A stretch of 64,000 nt of DNA, taken from assembly GCF_000340215.1 (NCBI RefSeq), contig NW_006921532.1:4043126-4107125 (forward strand). Direction: 5' to 3'. This DNA comes from Pseudocercospora fijiensis CIRAD86 (lineage: Eukaryota > Ascomycota > Dothideomycetes > Mycosphaerellales > Mycosphaerellaceae). The first letter of the stretch is position 1, and every line of letters starts with the position of its first letter. Both the position numbers and the translations under genes were made by a program. The notes under the pieces were generated by a model. That model saw only the letters and a list, made by a program, of their open reading frames with translations. It did not search any database and was not told the DNA's origin. Below are positions 23,237 through 34,744 of the stretch, one piece after another.

Positions 23237-25079
23237 ATGACGAGAACGCTCGCCCGCCTTGCTGGGCAAAGCAAACACCGCGTGGGCGCGGCCGAGAACG
23301 GGTCTGCTCTACGCACATCACCTTTCAATCCACTAGAACTCCCGAGGTGTGGCCAGCATCGCCAGAGAATCTTGCAGACATGTCCCAGTCATAGCTACAC
23401 TTCTACTGCTCTCCTGAGCCCTTTCTACTCTACTTGTACTGCTAGGCCCTCCTTCTCACTTTCCCTAGCAGCTATGCCGCATACTTCATCGGTCGCAGGC
23501 CCACTCGGATCTCTACCACTCCCATCCTTCCTCCACAAGCGAATGTTCTCCAGCACTCCCCAGGTGCGAAGCTTGCACATCAACAACATCAACCCTCATG
23601 TGAAAGAGGCCAAATATGCAGTTCGTGGTGAACTTGCCATCAAGAGCGAGCAGTATCGTTCACAGCTAGCCAATGGCGAAGGGAAAGATCTGCCCTTCGA
23701 CTCAGTCATCAGCGCGAACATAGGCAATCCGCAACAGCTCGACCAAAAGCCGATAACTTTCTTCCGACAAGTCGCAAGTTTGATGGAGAACCCGCAGCTT
23801 CTAGAGCAAGAAGATGTGCTGAAGAATGGACTGGGCTACAAGAGCGACGTGATTCAGCGCGCGAAGAAGCTTTTGAAAGACGTGAAGAGCGTCGGTGCAT
23901 ACTCACAGTCTCAAGGAGCGCCGGGTATTCGGAAGAGCGTCGCTGAATTCATCGAGAGACGAGACGGATATGCCTCAGATCCTGAACACATTTACCTGTG
24001 CGGGGGTGCCAGTGCCGGAGTAAACGCACTCATGAGCGTCATTTGCTCCAGCCCGCAGACCGGCGTGCTTGTTCCTATTCCTCAGTATCCTCTTTACACT
24101 GCTACGCTGAGTCTGCTCAATGCTCAGGTTGTTCCATACTACCTCAAGGAGGAGTCGAACTGGAGCACCGATGTGGGCGATATGCGGGCCGCACTGAAGG
24201 AAGCGCAAAAGAAGGGCATCGACGTTCGTGCTGTTGTCGTAATCAACCCCGGAAATCCGACTGGTGGCTCTCTCGATGCCGATCACATCAAATCCGTTAT
24301 TGAACTCGCGGCGGAGGAGAAATTGGTCGTGCTTGCAGACGAAGTCTACCAGACCAATGTGTTCGAGGGAGAGTTTACAAGTTTCAAGAAGTGCTTGCGA
24401 GAGCTGCAGAAGAGCGAAGCAAACAAAGACGGAAAATTTGACAATCTCGAGCTGGCCAGTCTGCATAGCGTCAGCAAAGGAATGGTTGGCGAATGTGGTC
24501 ACCGCGGTGGTTACTACGAAATGGTTGGATTCGATCCGGAGGTTAGTAGTCTTGACACCCAGCTCTTCTCGATCTTACCGACCTGAAACTAATCTGCTAC
24601 AGGTCGTCGCACAAATCTACAAATTCGTCAGCATTATGCTCTGTCCGCCGGTTGTTGGCCAATGCATCGTCGAGCTTATGGTGAATCCGCCTAAAGAGGG
24701 CGAGCCATCGTATCCGCAATACCGCGAAGAGTACGACACCATATTTAACAATCTTTACAAGCGTGCCATGGCTCTTTACGGCGCCTTTCAGGAAATGGAG
24801 GGAGTGGAATGTCAACCACCACAGGGCAGCATGTATCTGTACCCGACCATCAAGCTGCCGCAGAAAGCCATTGAAGCCGCGGAGAAAGCAGGAAAGAACG
24901 CCGACGACTTCTATTGCTTGAAGCTCCTGGATGCTACAGGTGTATGTATTGTGCCTGGATCCGGCTTTGGCCAGAAGGAGGGCACTTTGCACTTCCGAAC
25001 CACGTTCCTTGCGCCTGGCACGGAGTGGGTCTCGCGAATTACAAAGTTCCACAAGGACTTCTACGACACATACAGATAG
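23237..25079 (+). CDS. alt1: Alanine aminotransferase (PLP-dependent, class I)
   Basis: Two exons: 23237-24541 and 24603-25079, giving 593 residues from the first ATG. The enzyme interconverts alanine plus 2-oxoglutarate with pyruvate plus glutamate. The first 80 residues are rich in Arg, Ser and Ala and look like a mitochondrial presequence (MTRTLARLAGQSKHR). A second in-frame ATG at 23474 (residue 80) would give a shorter form. The enzyme body starts RSLHINNINPHVKEAKYAVR. Landmarks are SVISANIGNPQQL, LCGGASAGVNALM, VVINPGNPTGGSL, LADEVYQTNVF and the PLP lysine in SLHSVSKGMVGECGHRGGYY (about residue 415). The C-terminal half has MLCPPVVGQC and GSGFGQKEGTLHFRTTFL. All expected catalytic motifs are present and the length is close to yeast Alt1. 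Confidence 0.95.
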
Positions 25080-25710
25080 GTCGACCGATCTCGTCTACTG
25101 GCTTCAATTAGCAAGCAAGCAAGCGGCGGGGCGTCCAAGGAGTTTTGCATCTTCACTCATCGATGGCACGATATGGCACAGTAGGATAGAAAGGTAGGGC
25201 AAAAGTGGTCCTGAGTGTGGCTGGTATCTGATGCCAAACCAATATCAAAACCATTCCCAAGTCTCAATTGATGCTCCGTGTTCGGGTGTGCATGCTTCAG
25301 ATTTTCTCGTCATTCCATGTCACAATTTCACTTTTGCACGAGCCCTGGAGTCGCTAGCACGTGTTACTTACAACAGAGCACGTGCACTCGGACTCGGACC
25401 TCGACTGCCCGCGGACCCCTGGCTTGGCACAGGACAGCTCTTCCATACCAAAGTACATAATCCACAATCACTTCTTCCAAGGTTGCTTGCTGTGCTCGAC
25501 AACAATACCGTCGCCGATCTCTCCGCCGCGGACCTCGACCTGACCTCGTCCGCCCTCAAGCGAGTTGTTCGCACTTCATCACAATCTCTCTCTCACTCAC
25601 AGCGAATCTTCGAGAAGGCCGCATGAGCTCTTGAGCAGAACCATTTCCCACACCGTCCGTCCGAACATCGAAACTGTCCAATTCCATCCGGATACCTGCA
25701 CCCTGCACCA
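25080..25710. promoter_or_regulatory. Vigilin promoter region with two CACGTG E-boxes
   Basis: 631 bp between alt1 and the vigilin gene, both on the plus strand. Two palindromic CACGTG motifs at 25358-25363 and 25379-25384 lie 21 bp apart start to start, about two helical turns. CACGTG is the binding site of bHLH factors such as Cbf1-type proteins. The segment 25231-25626 is also an open frame, but it runs through the presumed 5' UTR without recognisable domains. Confidence 0.55.
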
Positions 25711-28700
25711 ATGGCTACTGAGGCGCCAACCAACAGTGGCAGCTCTGCCTCCGCTGGCCTGAGCGCCGCGGAGAAGCTGATGCAGCAGCACGCCGCGCAC
25801 GAGTCGCACAATCCTACCGTCGAGGAAGTGCCAGACGAGGACGCCCTGGCTCACGCTCCGCCTTCGTCCACTGCAAACTCGCTGCCCATCAGCACCGACC
25901 CGTCTCGGGTGGCCACACCTGCTGCAGAGCCCCCGGGCAAGGCTGCCGGCAAACAGCCCATGCGAGATGCTCCGGCAAAGAAGCCCGCCCTGGACACGCA
26001 GTCCGAGGAGCTGTTCCCAGCTCTTGGAGCGCCAAAAGCAGCTGCTCCCGCTGCTCCAAGCATGTGGTCCAAGAAACCAGCAGCTGTTGCCAAAGCTGCC
26101 AACGGTGTTCCCAACGGTGTGGTCAACGGGACCTCAGGTGCAACCGATGCATCTTCCCGGGCTTCGACCCCGATGTCTGGTCCTGTAACACCAAGCTCCA
26201 CTGCCCCGTCCTCACGCGGACCATCTAGCATGACGCTGCCCGGACGCAACGCCGAACATATCGACCTTGCGCCTCATATGATGACGCCTCGCGACCAGTT
26301 GAAGAAGCCCATCGAGCACATCCTGCGCGACATCAACAAGCGCTCAAAGGCTACAGTCACGATGAAGTCTGGCCCCGGTGGTGTATACCGCTTTGAAGGA
26401 GTCGGTCAGACGGACGCCGTCCGTAGCGCGTTGAAGGAGGTGGCCACTCAACTTTGCTCTAAGCAGCAGGAGAAAATTCCTATTCCTGCGAGCCTGCGCG
26501 GCAGAATTGTCGGCAAGCAAGGCGCAACCATTCAGGCCATCTCAAAGAGGACCGGCGCACGAATCAACATCTCCAAGGACGCGCCTGTAGACGCACAAGA
26601 AGATGATGACCTGGACTCGACTGTCGACGTGCTGATCGAGGGCGATCCGTTCGCTGTTCAACTTGCAAGGCAGGACATTGAAAGAATCGTCAGTGAGCAC
26701 ACTGTCACCGCTAGCTCCCGATTGAGACACGTGCCTGCGGAGTTCTATCCATTCCTTGCTGCGCCCAGCAACCAGCGATTGAACGCTCTGCAAAAGACCC
26801 GTGACTTACGCATGCAAATACCACATTATCACACCTGGAACGCACAAGCTCAGCCCCAGCTTCCTGACAATCGGCAGCCAGTTTCTTTCGTTCCGCAAGC
26901 TGGATTGCCCATCTCGCTTTCTGGTGATCGACAAGCTGTGGCCGAAGCTCGAGCAGAAATAGATCGTCAAGTGCAGGAGCTTCAACGACAGCTCACTCTC
27001 GAACAAGTTCCGGTGGAGCGTGGTCGTCACCAATTCATTGTTGGTGATAAGGGCACCTCGCTCCAAGAGTTCCTTGCAGAGACGGGCTGTTCTGTTATTA
27101 TGCCACCAGATGGCTCTGACGACGAGATGCTCACGGTTGTCGGTCCTGCAGACAAAATTGATGAGGCTACGAACAAAATCATGGAGTTGGCCTCAAGCAT
27201 GGCCATGGCTAGCGCAGATATCCCACGTGTACATGCCAATGCTCCGAGAGGCGCACAGAACCATGCTCGTGATATCACTCGTTATCTTCAGCAACGTCAA
27301 GCCATCCAAGAACTAGAGCGCATACATGACGCTCGGATTGTGCCCGACAGTACCGGCAACTGGCACATATACGCGCGAGACGGCAAGAACGCTGTGAAGG
27401 CCCGTGCTGATGTCATGGCCCTCATTGCTGGCCATCCACCGACCCGATTCCATCCCGTCCAGGTCGATCCATTTTACCACCAGCATATCCGAGAGCATGC
27501 GGCCCCTAAGATTCGGGAGCAGCATGGCGTACGAGTTGTCGTGCCAGACGGTGATGGTGATATTCTCCTAGTTTTTGAGGATCGAGTGCCATCTCCAGAA
27601 TACGTCCTTCCTCGCAAGGCACCAAAGGACCAAGAAGCGAGAGCCTTTGAGCAGGCTTTGCAGCAGGCACAACAGCAAATTATCGCACTTATGACAGGCA
27701 GACCTTCTATTGTATCGCGTGACCTGGACGCCCCAGCTAAATTCCATGACAAAATTCGGCGTCAAGTAGATCGCCATCATCAGTCTCTCGAAGAGGGTCA
27801 AATTCCAGTCCAAGTGACATATGGTGGCGCTCCAAAAGCGGCACCTGGGCGTGCAGCAGCTCCAAACGTGGGTCTTCGCGGACCCCAGGATTCTGTAGCG
27901 GCACTCGAGCAAATCCTGAGAGCATTCATCGAGCAAGAGGAGAAAGACGAGTTGGAGCGTGGCTTCACCCTGAGCTTCGACTTCCCCCAGCAGCACGCCA
28001 ATCACCTAATTGGGCGCAAAGGCGAGCACATTAACCGTTTACGTGAGGAATTTGATGTCGACATTCAGCTCAATGATGGCAAGTGCGAGATCAAAGGTCC
28101 GGAAGCAAAGGCCAACGCCTGCAAGAAGCACATCCTTGCTCTCGCCAAGAAGCTTGACGATGAAGCGACTCATCGCTTGAACATCCCTCCAGAGTTCCAC
28201 AAGGATCTCATAGGAGCTCAAGGAAGTCAAGTAAATCGGCTGCAAGATCGTTATGGTGTACGAGTCCAGTTCCCTCGCAACAAGCAGAATGATGATGATG
28301 CATCTGTCGCGGAAGGCACAAGCCGTCGTGACAACCAACTACCCAACGAAGTCATTGTCAAGGGTCCAAGCAAGGGTGCAGATGCCTGTCGCGATGAATT
28401 GTTAAGCTTGCTGCAGTACGTCAAAGACAACTCGCATGTGGCGACAGTGTCTGTTGCTCAAAACCAGCTGCCTTCCCTCATCGGTGCGGGAGGTAAGGAA
28501 ATGGAAGCCTTGCGTCTCGAGACAGGTGCGCAGATTGATGTTCCAAGCTCGCGTGACACCGTAGGGCCGGACGGTCGTGTCGAAATCAAGATCCGAGGCT
28601 CGAAGAAGGCCGTTGACGAGGCGAAGAAAATGATTCAAGAGAAAGCTAAAGTGTTTGACAACACGGTTGTGCGCAATTTGGACATCGATCGCAAATACCA

Positions 28701-29740
28701 CCGTCTGATCATAGGTCCACAGGGTGAGAGTTCTGCTGAAAACAATCTGACCATGACTGACCACTCGTCTAGGGAGTAACTTGCGCCAGATCATCGCTCA
28801 GGCTGGCGGGCCTGATGATGCCCGTCTTCACAATCGCATGATCCGCTTTCCGAAGACTGATGCTGATGGCACCAGCATTCGCATTGACGGCGAAAAGCCA
28901 GTGGTTGACAAGATTTGTGCCGCGATCGAAGCTCTTGTCAAGCAGCAGGAATCTCAAACCACAGCCATCGTAGAGGTGAAACCCGCGAAGCATCGACTGC
29001 TCATTGGCCGAGGTGGCGAGACTCGGAGGCAACTTGAGCAGCAGTTCAATGTGGCCATCAACATTCCTAGACAAAGTGAGACTGGTCCGCAGCGATCGCA
29101 AGTTCGCGTTACTGGTCAGCCTGAGGACGTGGAGAAGGCCAAAGCTCACATTCACGAAGTCACCAAAGATCAAGAGGGACAGACTGTACAAATCCCGCGA
29201 CAATTCCATCATGTTATTGCAGATAACGGTCAATTCTTCCGCCGACTTCGAAACGATCACAATGTCACTGTCGACCACAGTGGCCAGCGACCGCCTCCTA
29301 AGCCAGCAGCCCCGGCTCCCAGTAGAGCTAATGGGTCAGCAATGCCATTAATCACCGATGATCCAACAGCAAGTGCTGGCAGTCACTCGTGGGAGGAGCG
29401 GTCTCTGCATGCTGCCGAAGAGGACGGTGATATTCCCTGGGTCCTTGCTGGACCGTCGGCTGAAGCGGTGGAAGCGGCAAGAGCCAAACTTGGTGCAGCG
29501 CTCGAAGCGGCCAGAAAGCAAGACACAATCGGATTCCTCATCCTACCTGACCCACGAGCATACAGACATGTCATTGGCCCGAGCGGTAGCGAGATCAACC
29601 GCATCCGCAAGAAGACAGGCACGAAGATCCAGGTCCCACGCGATCAGAACCAAGGCGAGGCAATCGAGATACAGGGTGAGAAGGCAGGCGTACAGGAGGC
29701 GAAGGACATGATTTTAGAAATCGTGCAAAAGCATGCATGA
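25711..29740 (+). CDS. Vigilin/Scp160-like multi-KH RNA-binding protein
   Basis: Two exons: 25711-28723 and 28773-29740, giving 1326 residues. An Ala/Pro/Ser-rich N-terminal ~190 residues precede a long array of KH domains. Canonical GxxG loops are visible in IVGKQGATIQ (about residue 270), IVGDKGTSLQ (445), LIGRKGEHIN (768), LIGAQGSQVN (832), LIGAGGKEME (926), IIGPQGSNLR (1003), LIGRGGETRR (1080) and VIGPSGSEIN (1290). Further KH copies have degenerate loops, such as IADNGQFFRR. Vigilin-type proteins bind mRNA and associate with polysomes and the ER; yeast Scp160 is the best-known relative. The intron splits a GxxG loop (GPQG/SNLRQ). A region rich in Pro and Ala separates the last two KH domains. 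Confidence 0.93.
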
Positions 29741-30029
29741 AGAGAGGTTCGGCAAAAGGGTTGTTGATGTTGGAGGCTCTCAATAGCAGCTATGATTGAG
29801 TAAACCGGCAGAAAATGGCCCGCATCTAGTCTAGCGTTCTCGTTGCTGTAGTATAGAGATTATCAACACAGTGTCGTCTCGTTCAGATGATCATTATTCC
29901 GCTCCGCGCTCTCATCTCATTTGCAGATTCTTGGCGCGGGCGGGATTGCTCCGCTCTCCGCTTCTCCGCTTCTTCGCTGCTGGACGTGATCTTCGCAATT
30001 CTCTGCGGTGAAAAAGCCGAATTCGTTCA

Positions 30030-31349
30030 ATGTCCAAGCGAAAGAGAGACGGAGATGGCCATGGTGCAGGCGACCACATGGCAGCGAAGGACTACCGCAA
30101 ACAACGGCAGATAGTCGACACATTTACGCACAGCGCGAAGCAGCTGGCCACTGCCTTCAAGCTTGCCAGAGGCTTCGAGAGGCAGAAGCTGGGCCGGCGG
30201 AAAAAACTTGCGGCGCGCGAGCAGAACGAGCAGGAGACACAGCGCATCGATGCCGAAGTCGCGGCGCTGAAAAGACTCGAGCCAACCGCGTCGGCACGCA
30301 ACTTGCTGGCCAAGTCGCTGCTCAAGATCAAAGCAGTTGCGAGCCATCCAAATCTACCCGACGATATTGGCAAGCTGAAGCCAGTATCGACCGAGACTGC
30401 AACGCTCAATGTGCACGCGCGGCTGTGCAATTCCAACCCGGTGAAAGAGGCCTTTCTTGCCGCCGTTACTGCTGTGAAGCACGAATTTGGCATCCGTGAG
30501 GACCTCTCTGCGTTTGCGAGCAAGAAGCGCAAAAGGGCGAAGGATTATGCCTTACAAGAGGAGCATGCGAACAGTATTGGCGTGCAAAGCGACGACGAAT
30601 CAGACCTGCAGTCATTTGAAAATCGACTAGCTTCATCGGAAGAAGGGAGTGATACGAGCCAATGTGCAGGAGGACGAAGCCATAACGAAGACGAGTCAAG
30701 CGGAAGTCTCAGTCTGACGTCCGACGCTGATGTTCAGGATCTAGAGCGGCGACTTGAGGAAGAGGGCGTGCGTCGCGGTCCTCAAGAGCCTTCCAGAAAA
30801 TATACTCGTGCCACGACCGTCTCTGCATTTAGCGAGGCAGAAGACGAATCTGAGCCAGACTTGGGTTCGCCAAGACCAAAGGCAGCTGTTCAAAGAAAGA
30901 CTGGGCCATTTATTCCCTCGCTAACTATGGGCGGATATATTTCTGGCGGGGAGTCAGAAATCGAAGAACTCGACGATTCCAAGCCTAAGAAGAACAGAAG
31001 GGGACAGCGGGCTCGCCAAGCAATATGGGAAAAGAAATATGGCAGCAGTGCAAAGCACCTCAAAGAGCAAGATCGCAAGCAAGGTTGGGATGCAAAACGA
31101 GGTGCGGTGGACGGCAATTCACGACAGCAGAAAGGCCAAAATGGCCCTCGTTTTGCAAAGGCGGCGAACGCACTTCCACTTGGGAGAAGGAGAGATACTA
31201 ATACTCCTGGCAAGGCCGCTAAGAACGAGCCCATGAAATCAAGGGATGATAGTGGTCCTCTGCATCCTAGTTGGGCCGCTGCAAAGCTGGCCAAAGAAAA
31301 GAAAAGCGTACCTGTGGTGTTCACCGGCAAGAAGATTAGTTTCGATTGA
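30030..31349 (+). CDS. bud22: Bud22 / SRFBP1 family ribosome-biogenesis protein
   Basis: A single exon of 439 residues starting MSKRKRDGDGHG, 289 bp after the vigilin gene on the same strand. Bud22 is a nucleolar factor needed for 18S rRNA production and 40S assembly in yeast. The N-terminal half is helical and basic (KLARGFERQKLGRRKKLAAR, LAKSLLKIKAV). A middle acidic/Ser-rich section follows (SDDESDLQSFENRLASSEEG). The C-terminal Bud22 signature includes GPFIPSLTMGGYISGGES, the block KKNRRGQRARQAIWEKKYG, and the end LHPSWAAAKLAKEKKSVPVV then FTGKKISFD. The start is supported by family-like N-terminal KRKR and the absence of upstream in-frame homology. Confidence 0.9.
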   Translation: MSKRKRDGDGHGAGDHMAAKDYRKQRQIVDTFTHSAKQLATAFKLARGFERQKLGRRKKLAAREQNEQETQRIDAEVAALKRLEPTASARNLLAKSLLKIKAVASHPNLPDDIGKLKPVSTETATLNVHARLCNSNPVKEAFLAAVTAVKHEFGIREDLSAFASKKRKRAKDYALQEEHANSIGVQSDDESDLQSFENRLASSEEGSDTSQCAGGRSHNEDESSGSLSLTSDADVQDLERRLEEEGVRRGPQEPSRKYTRATTVSAFSEAEDESEPDLGSPRPKAAVQRKTGPFIPSLTMGGYISGGESEIEELDDSKPKKNRRGQRARQAIWEKKYGSSAKHLKEQDRKQGWDAKRGAVDGNSRQQKGQNGPRFAKAANALPLGRRRDTNTPGKAAKNEPMKSRDDSGPLHPSWAAAKLAKEKKSVPVVFTGKKISFD

Positions 31350-31983
31350 GGGTCTTACACGGATGAACTTACACGGCGGCACTGCGCGCAGGACGGCTAT
31401 CGGCTTCGGTGACATGAATGCGCGTCATCAGCTCGTGTGCAGAGCTTCGTGGAAGCAGATCAAAGCCATTGAGTCGCAATCATTGGAGCTGGACACATAG
31501 TTGCCGCGTTGTTCACGACGTCGCCTTTCCCCCAACTAAATCGTGAGGCAGAAACCCTGACGGCTACAGCTCAATGCAAGGAGCCGAGGTTAGTGAGTTG
31601 ACAGTCATATCCTCGCAACATCTGCGCATCCTAGTGGGCAATAATGAATGGAAGTGACTGAAAGGAATCCCGCATAAGCCCGAGTGTTGCGCTTTGAGAA
31701 GCAGAGCAGAGTCAACCGTTCCTCCTTCCCGCGCTAACAAAGAGAGGTCATTGGATAGGCTCACTGCCTCATACACGTCGGATTCCACTATAGTCGGACT
31801 GGGTATGAGCACCAAGGCATTAGGAACAGCATATATTATGGTGAAGTACGCATGAAGGTAGGAAGGCTCATTACACCGAATAAGCTATTTCCTTCACCAC
31901 ATCTATCTCTTCATTAATCAAACCGAGGCCAAATAAGCTCATCACACAGAATCACCAACCCCGGCCCATGCCATGTTCTCTGC
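31350..31983. other. Intergenic between bud22 and the RTA1 relic
   Basis: About 630 bp with no recognised gene. Frames 31246-31500 and 31564-31815 are short and featureless. It likely contains the bud22 3' UTR and the decayed promoter of the relic. Confidence 0.4.
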
Positions 31984-32825
31984 AACTTGTGCAGCCTGAC
32001 ATCTTCGCCTGGCGATGGCGTCAAGTTCAAGAAATACGAATATGCTCCTTCGTTAGTGGCCGCAATCATCTTCATCTTCTTCTTCTCCGCGACTACACTG
32101 TTCCATAATTCCTAAACGTTTCGAATCTGAACATGGTTCATGTTAGCATCCTGCCCCGGAGGACTTTGCGAAATAGTCGGCTACATAGATCGAGCGATCT
32201 CTGCGTCAGAAGCATATGCATGGTGGACTTTAGGACCCTACATCATACAGAGCGTCCTCTTGCTAGTTGCCCCCGCGCTCTTGCCAAAGAGCATCTACAT
32301 GGAATTGGGAAGATTCGGACTTTTGGATCAAAGGAGAAGACCTGCTATTCATTCGACGAACATAGTTGACTAAGATCTTCGGGGCGGGAGATGTTATTTC
32401 GTTTCTCGCACAAGGAGCAGGAGCAAGCCGTGTTAGCGATCCGGACCAAGCAAAGACTGGGTAGCACATAATTGTCAGAGGTCTTAGCTTGCAAGTCTTA
32501 TTTCGCGGCTTTTTTGTCATCGCAGCAGCCATCTTCAACTCCCGAATCAATCAACACTCGGCCCTACTGGCTTCGATCATGCCTTGGAGACGACATATGC
32601 CTTCTCTCTACGCTGTCAGTATTCTGATCTTTCTGAGATCGATTGTCACGACAAAGAATATTTTCAAAGGATTTGAAGGACATATTGTCTCGCACGAGGT
32701 GTTATTCCTGTACATCTCCGATGCGACTATCATGTTCTTTGGCCATGGTCGTGATGAATTGGATACACCCGAGCCAAGTAGCCAAGGGCATTTATCATCC
32801 GCGAGGCATTTATTCGCCTGGGTAG
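31984..32825 (+). pseudogene. RTA1-family (lipid-translocating exporter-like) pseudogene
   Basis: Translating across frames recovers most of an RTA1-like seven-helix membrane protein. Recognisable parts in order are YEYAPSLVAAIIFIFFFSAT (from ~32036), PGGLCEIVGYIDRAISASEA, WTLGPYIIQSVLLLVAPAL, KSIYMELGRFGLL, KIFGAGDVISFLAQGAG (from 32372), GFFVIAAAIFNSRINQ, LYAVSILIFLRSI, KGFEGHIVSHEV and MVVMNWIHPSQVAKG. Disabling changes: stops TAA at 32113-32115 and TGA at 32128-32130, a frame change before 32366, a TAG at 32462-32464, and a one-base slip in the T-run at about 32735-32740. There is no in-frame ATG near the expected start. No GT-AG pair of plausible length removes the paired stops, so I call it dead. 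RTA1 proteins (Rta1, Rsb1) are linked to drug and sphingoid-base resistance. Confidence 0.82.
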
Positions 32826-34163
32826 AGCAAGATTCACGCCGAGCTATTGTCGAAAGATTGTTCGATGCCTGCATTGTGCCGTCTCGCCCCCACGCCTTGT
32901 TCTGAAGCTTTTGACCCTATTCGCACGATGTAGTTTCAGGATCAAGCATTGCAAAGAGAGCTTGAGAAGCAGATAATGTATCGGCCATTCGATCCTACAT
33001 TGCTTGCTCAGCTACTGCGTCTGCCCGACGAAGTTGACTTCACACTGTTCACAAGGCTTGCAGGAAGGTCATTGATCCTGGAATCCTTCGAATCCTTACA
33101 TATAATTAGGAAAATGGATTCTCTCAAGACCTTGAATTGATGCAGTAGTAATAAGACGATTCCAGATCATCATCTATTACTACACATCACGGAAAAATAA
33201 TGACTGAGAGTACCTTTGTTAGTCACTATGATCAAAATACATGCACCCATAAAATGTCGACAAATACCTCTGACTCTAGTGCGACAAGCATCAGACACAG
33301 AGCGCTCGAATTGTAAGAATATCAAGATTGTCCGTGCCATGGGGATACTGTCGCTGTAAAGGTTCCGCACGGTGTTGATATCCACTGCCAGATCTTGCGC
33401 AGACGCTGGTATGATGCCAGAGCCACAATTCCTTGGCATGGATCAAGTTGCCGAGCTCTTCCTTTCGACTTATCCGTGATCTGATCTTGGACTGGGTAAA
33501 GGCGCTGGACCTTTCGGGCCAATGCTGCAAGCACATGAGCTGACCGGTCTGTGCGATACAGAACCTCCTTCGCCAGTCCAACGCCAAATTTAAAATTTGG
33601 AACACCTGCTGGAGGAATGCTGTCCACCTGGATACCGTGTTGCCTGCGAGAACACACTTCGGAGCACTTCCCCTCGGCAACAAGCATGTATTTCGCGGAA
33701 GAAAAGAGGAAAGCTATTGAGGAGTAAACAGAAAGAATTTGAGCGGCATGATACTCACAGCGGAGAGCTGAATGGTCATGGTCCATGCGCAAAAGTTGTT
33801 TGTTACCCAGGCAGATTTCGAAAGGGAATCGACTGGCGATTTTCCTCTCGTCGGTGCGGGAAGAAGCTACAGATCTCTTCCACCACGCCGTTGTGAGGAC
33901 ATTGTTGGTATGTGCATCTGATGCAGAGGATGGAAAGCGGCCTCGAATAAGACTGTCAACGCTGCAATGTATAGCTATGCCAAAACGCCTCCCAAGCCCA
34001 GCTAACGACAGATGGCCAGAGTGTATGTGAAGTTCTCTATAAGGTCCATCTCATTGCACGGATAGAAGTCCCACCCACACTAAGCGTCTTTAGCGTTCGT
34101 TTCGCTTGATCATGCAGACCGGATGTGCCTCTCGATACCACGCCTTTTCCCTGAGCTCTTTCT
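32826..34163. other. Intergenic region, possible second degraded gene
   Basis: About 1.3 kb between the RTA1 relic and the cytochrome b5 3' end. The frame 33322-33792 on the minus strand (156 codons, overlapping 33291-33683 in another frame) has a fairly protein-like composition but no motif I recognise. It could be a remnant or chance. No intact gene is supported. Confidence 0.35.
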
Positions 34164-34744
34164 TTACGACTTGTTCTGGTTTTGCTGAAGGTAGTTGTAA
34201 GCGAAGTAAGCGACCGCGGCGCCGACGACGACGACGGCATAGACCCCAACGCCAAGCCCACCGGAGCTTGGAGCAGCCTTTCTTGCATCTGCGACTTGTT
34301 GTGTGGCCGATTTTGGCGCAGGGTCGCCCTCCTGAAGCAATTATAGGTCAGCCATGCTCGTCGGTGGATTTCGGAGAGCCCGTACCTGTCTCTTCAGGGT
34401 GCCGATGAGCAAGCCCTCGAGGATCTCGCGCGCCTCGTCGCTGTGGCCGACATCCTCAAAGGCTTCAGTAGCGTCCTGACCTCCAACATCGAGTAGGACC
34501 TCCTCACCGCCGCTATCAGAAATGCTTGTCAGCTTCAGGTCTCAATCGCCGCCTAGACAAGCGTGCATATGCCAATGCCCGGTCGTGTAGGCAGCGCACA
34601 AATATCGGTTTACAGTGGAGCGTACGGGTGTTCGTCAACGAAGCTAGAGGAGTTGTAGACCTTGTCGTGGATCACCAAATAGAGGTCCTTCTTTGTGGTG
34701 TGTTCTGCGACGTCGGAATAGGTGAATTCCTTGGTGTCAGACAT
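34164..34744 (-). CDS. Cytochrome b5, microsomal tail-anchored type
   Basis: Three exons on the minus strand: 34744-34626, 34512-34386 and 34331-34164, giving 137 residues. The soluble haem domain covers residues 1-82, starting [20 protein letters not shown]. The first haem His is in the [15 protein letters not shown] motif, which is rebuilt only when intron 1 is removed (HP/GGEE). The second is His in [15 protein letters not shown]. After a polar linker ([17 protein letters not shown]), the C-terminus has a single hydrophobic segment [20 protein letters not shown] and a short polar tail, as in ER tail-anchored b5. It passes electrons from reductases to fatty-acid desaturases, sterol enzymes and some P450s. 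Length and intron phases fit the family. Confidence 0.95.
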
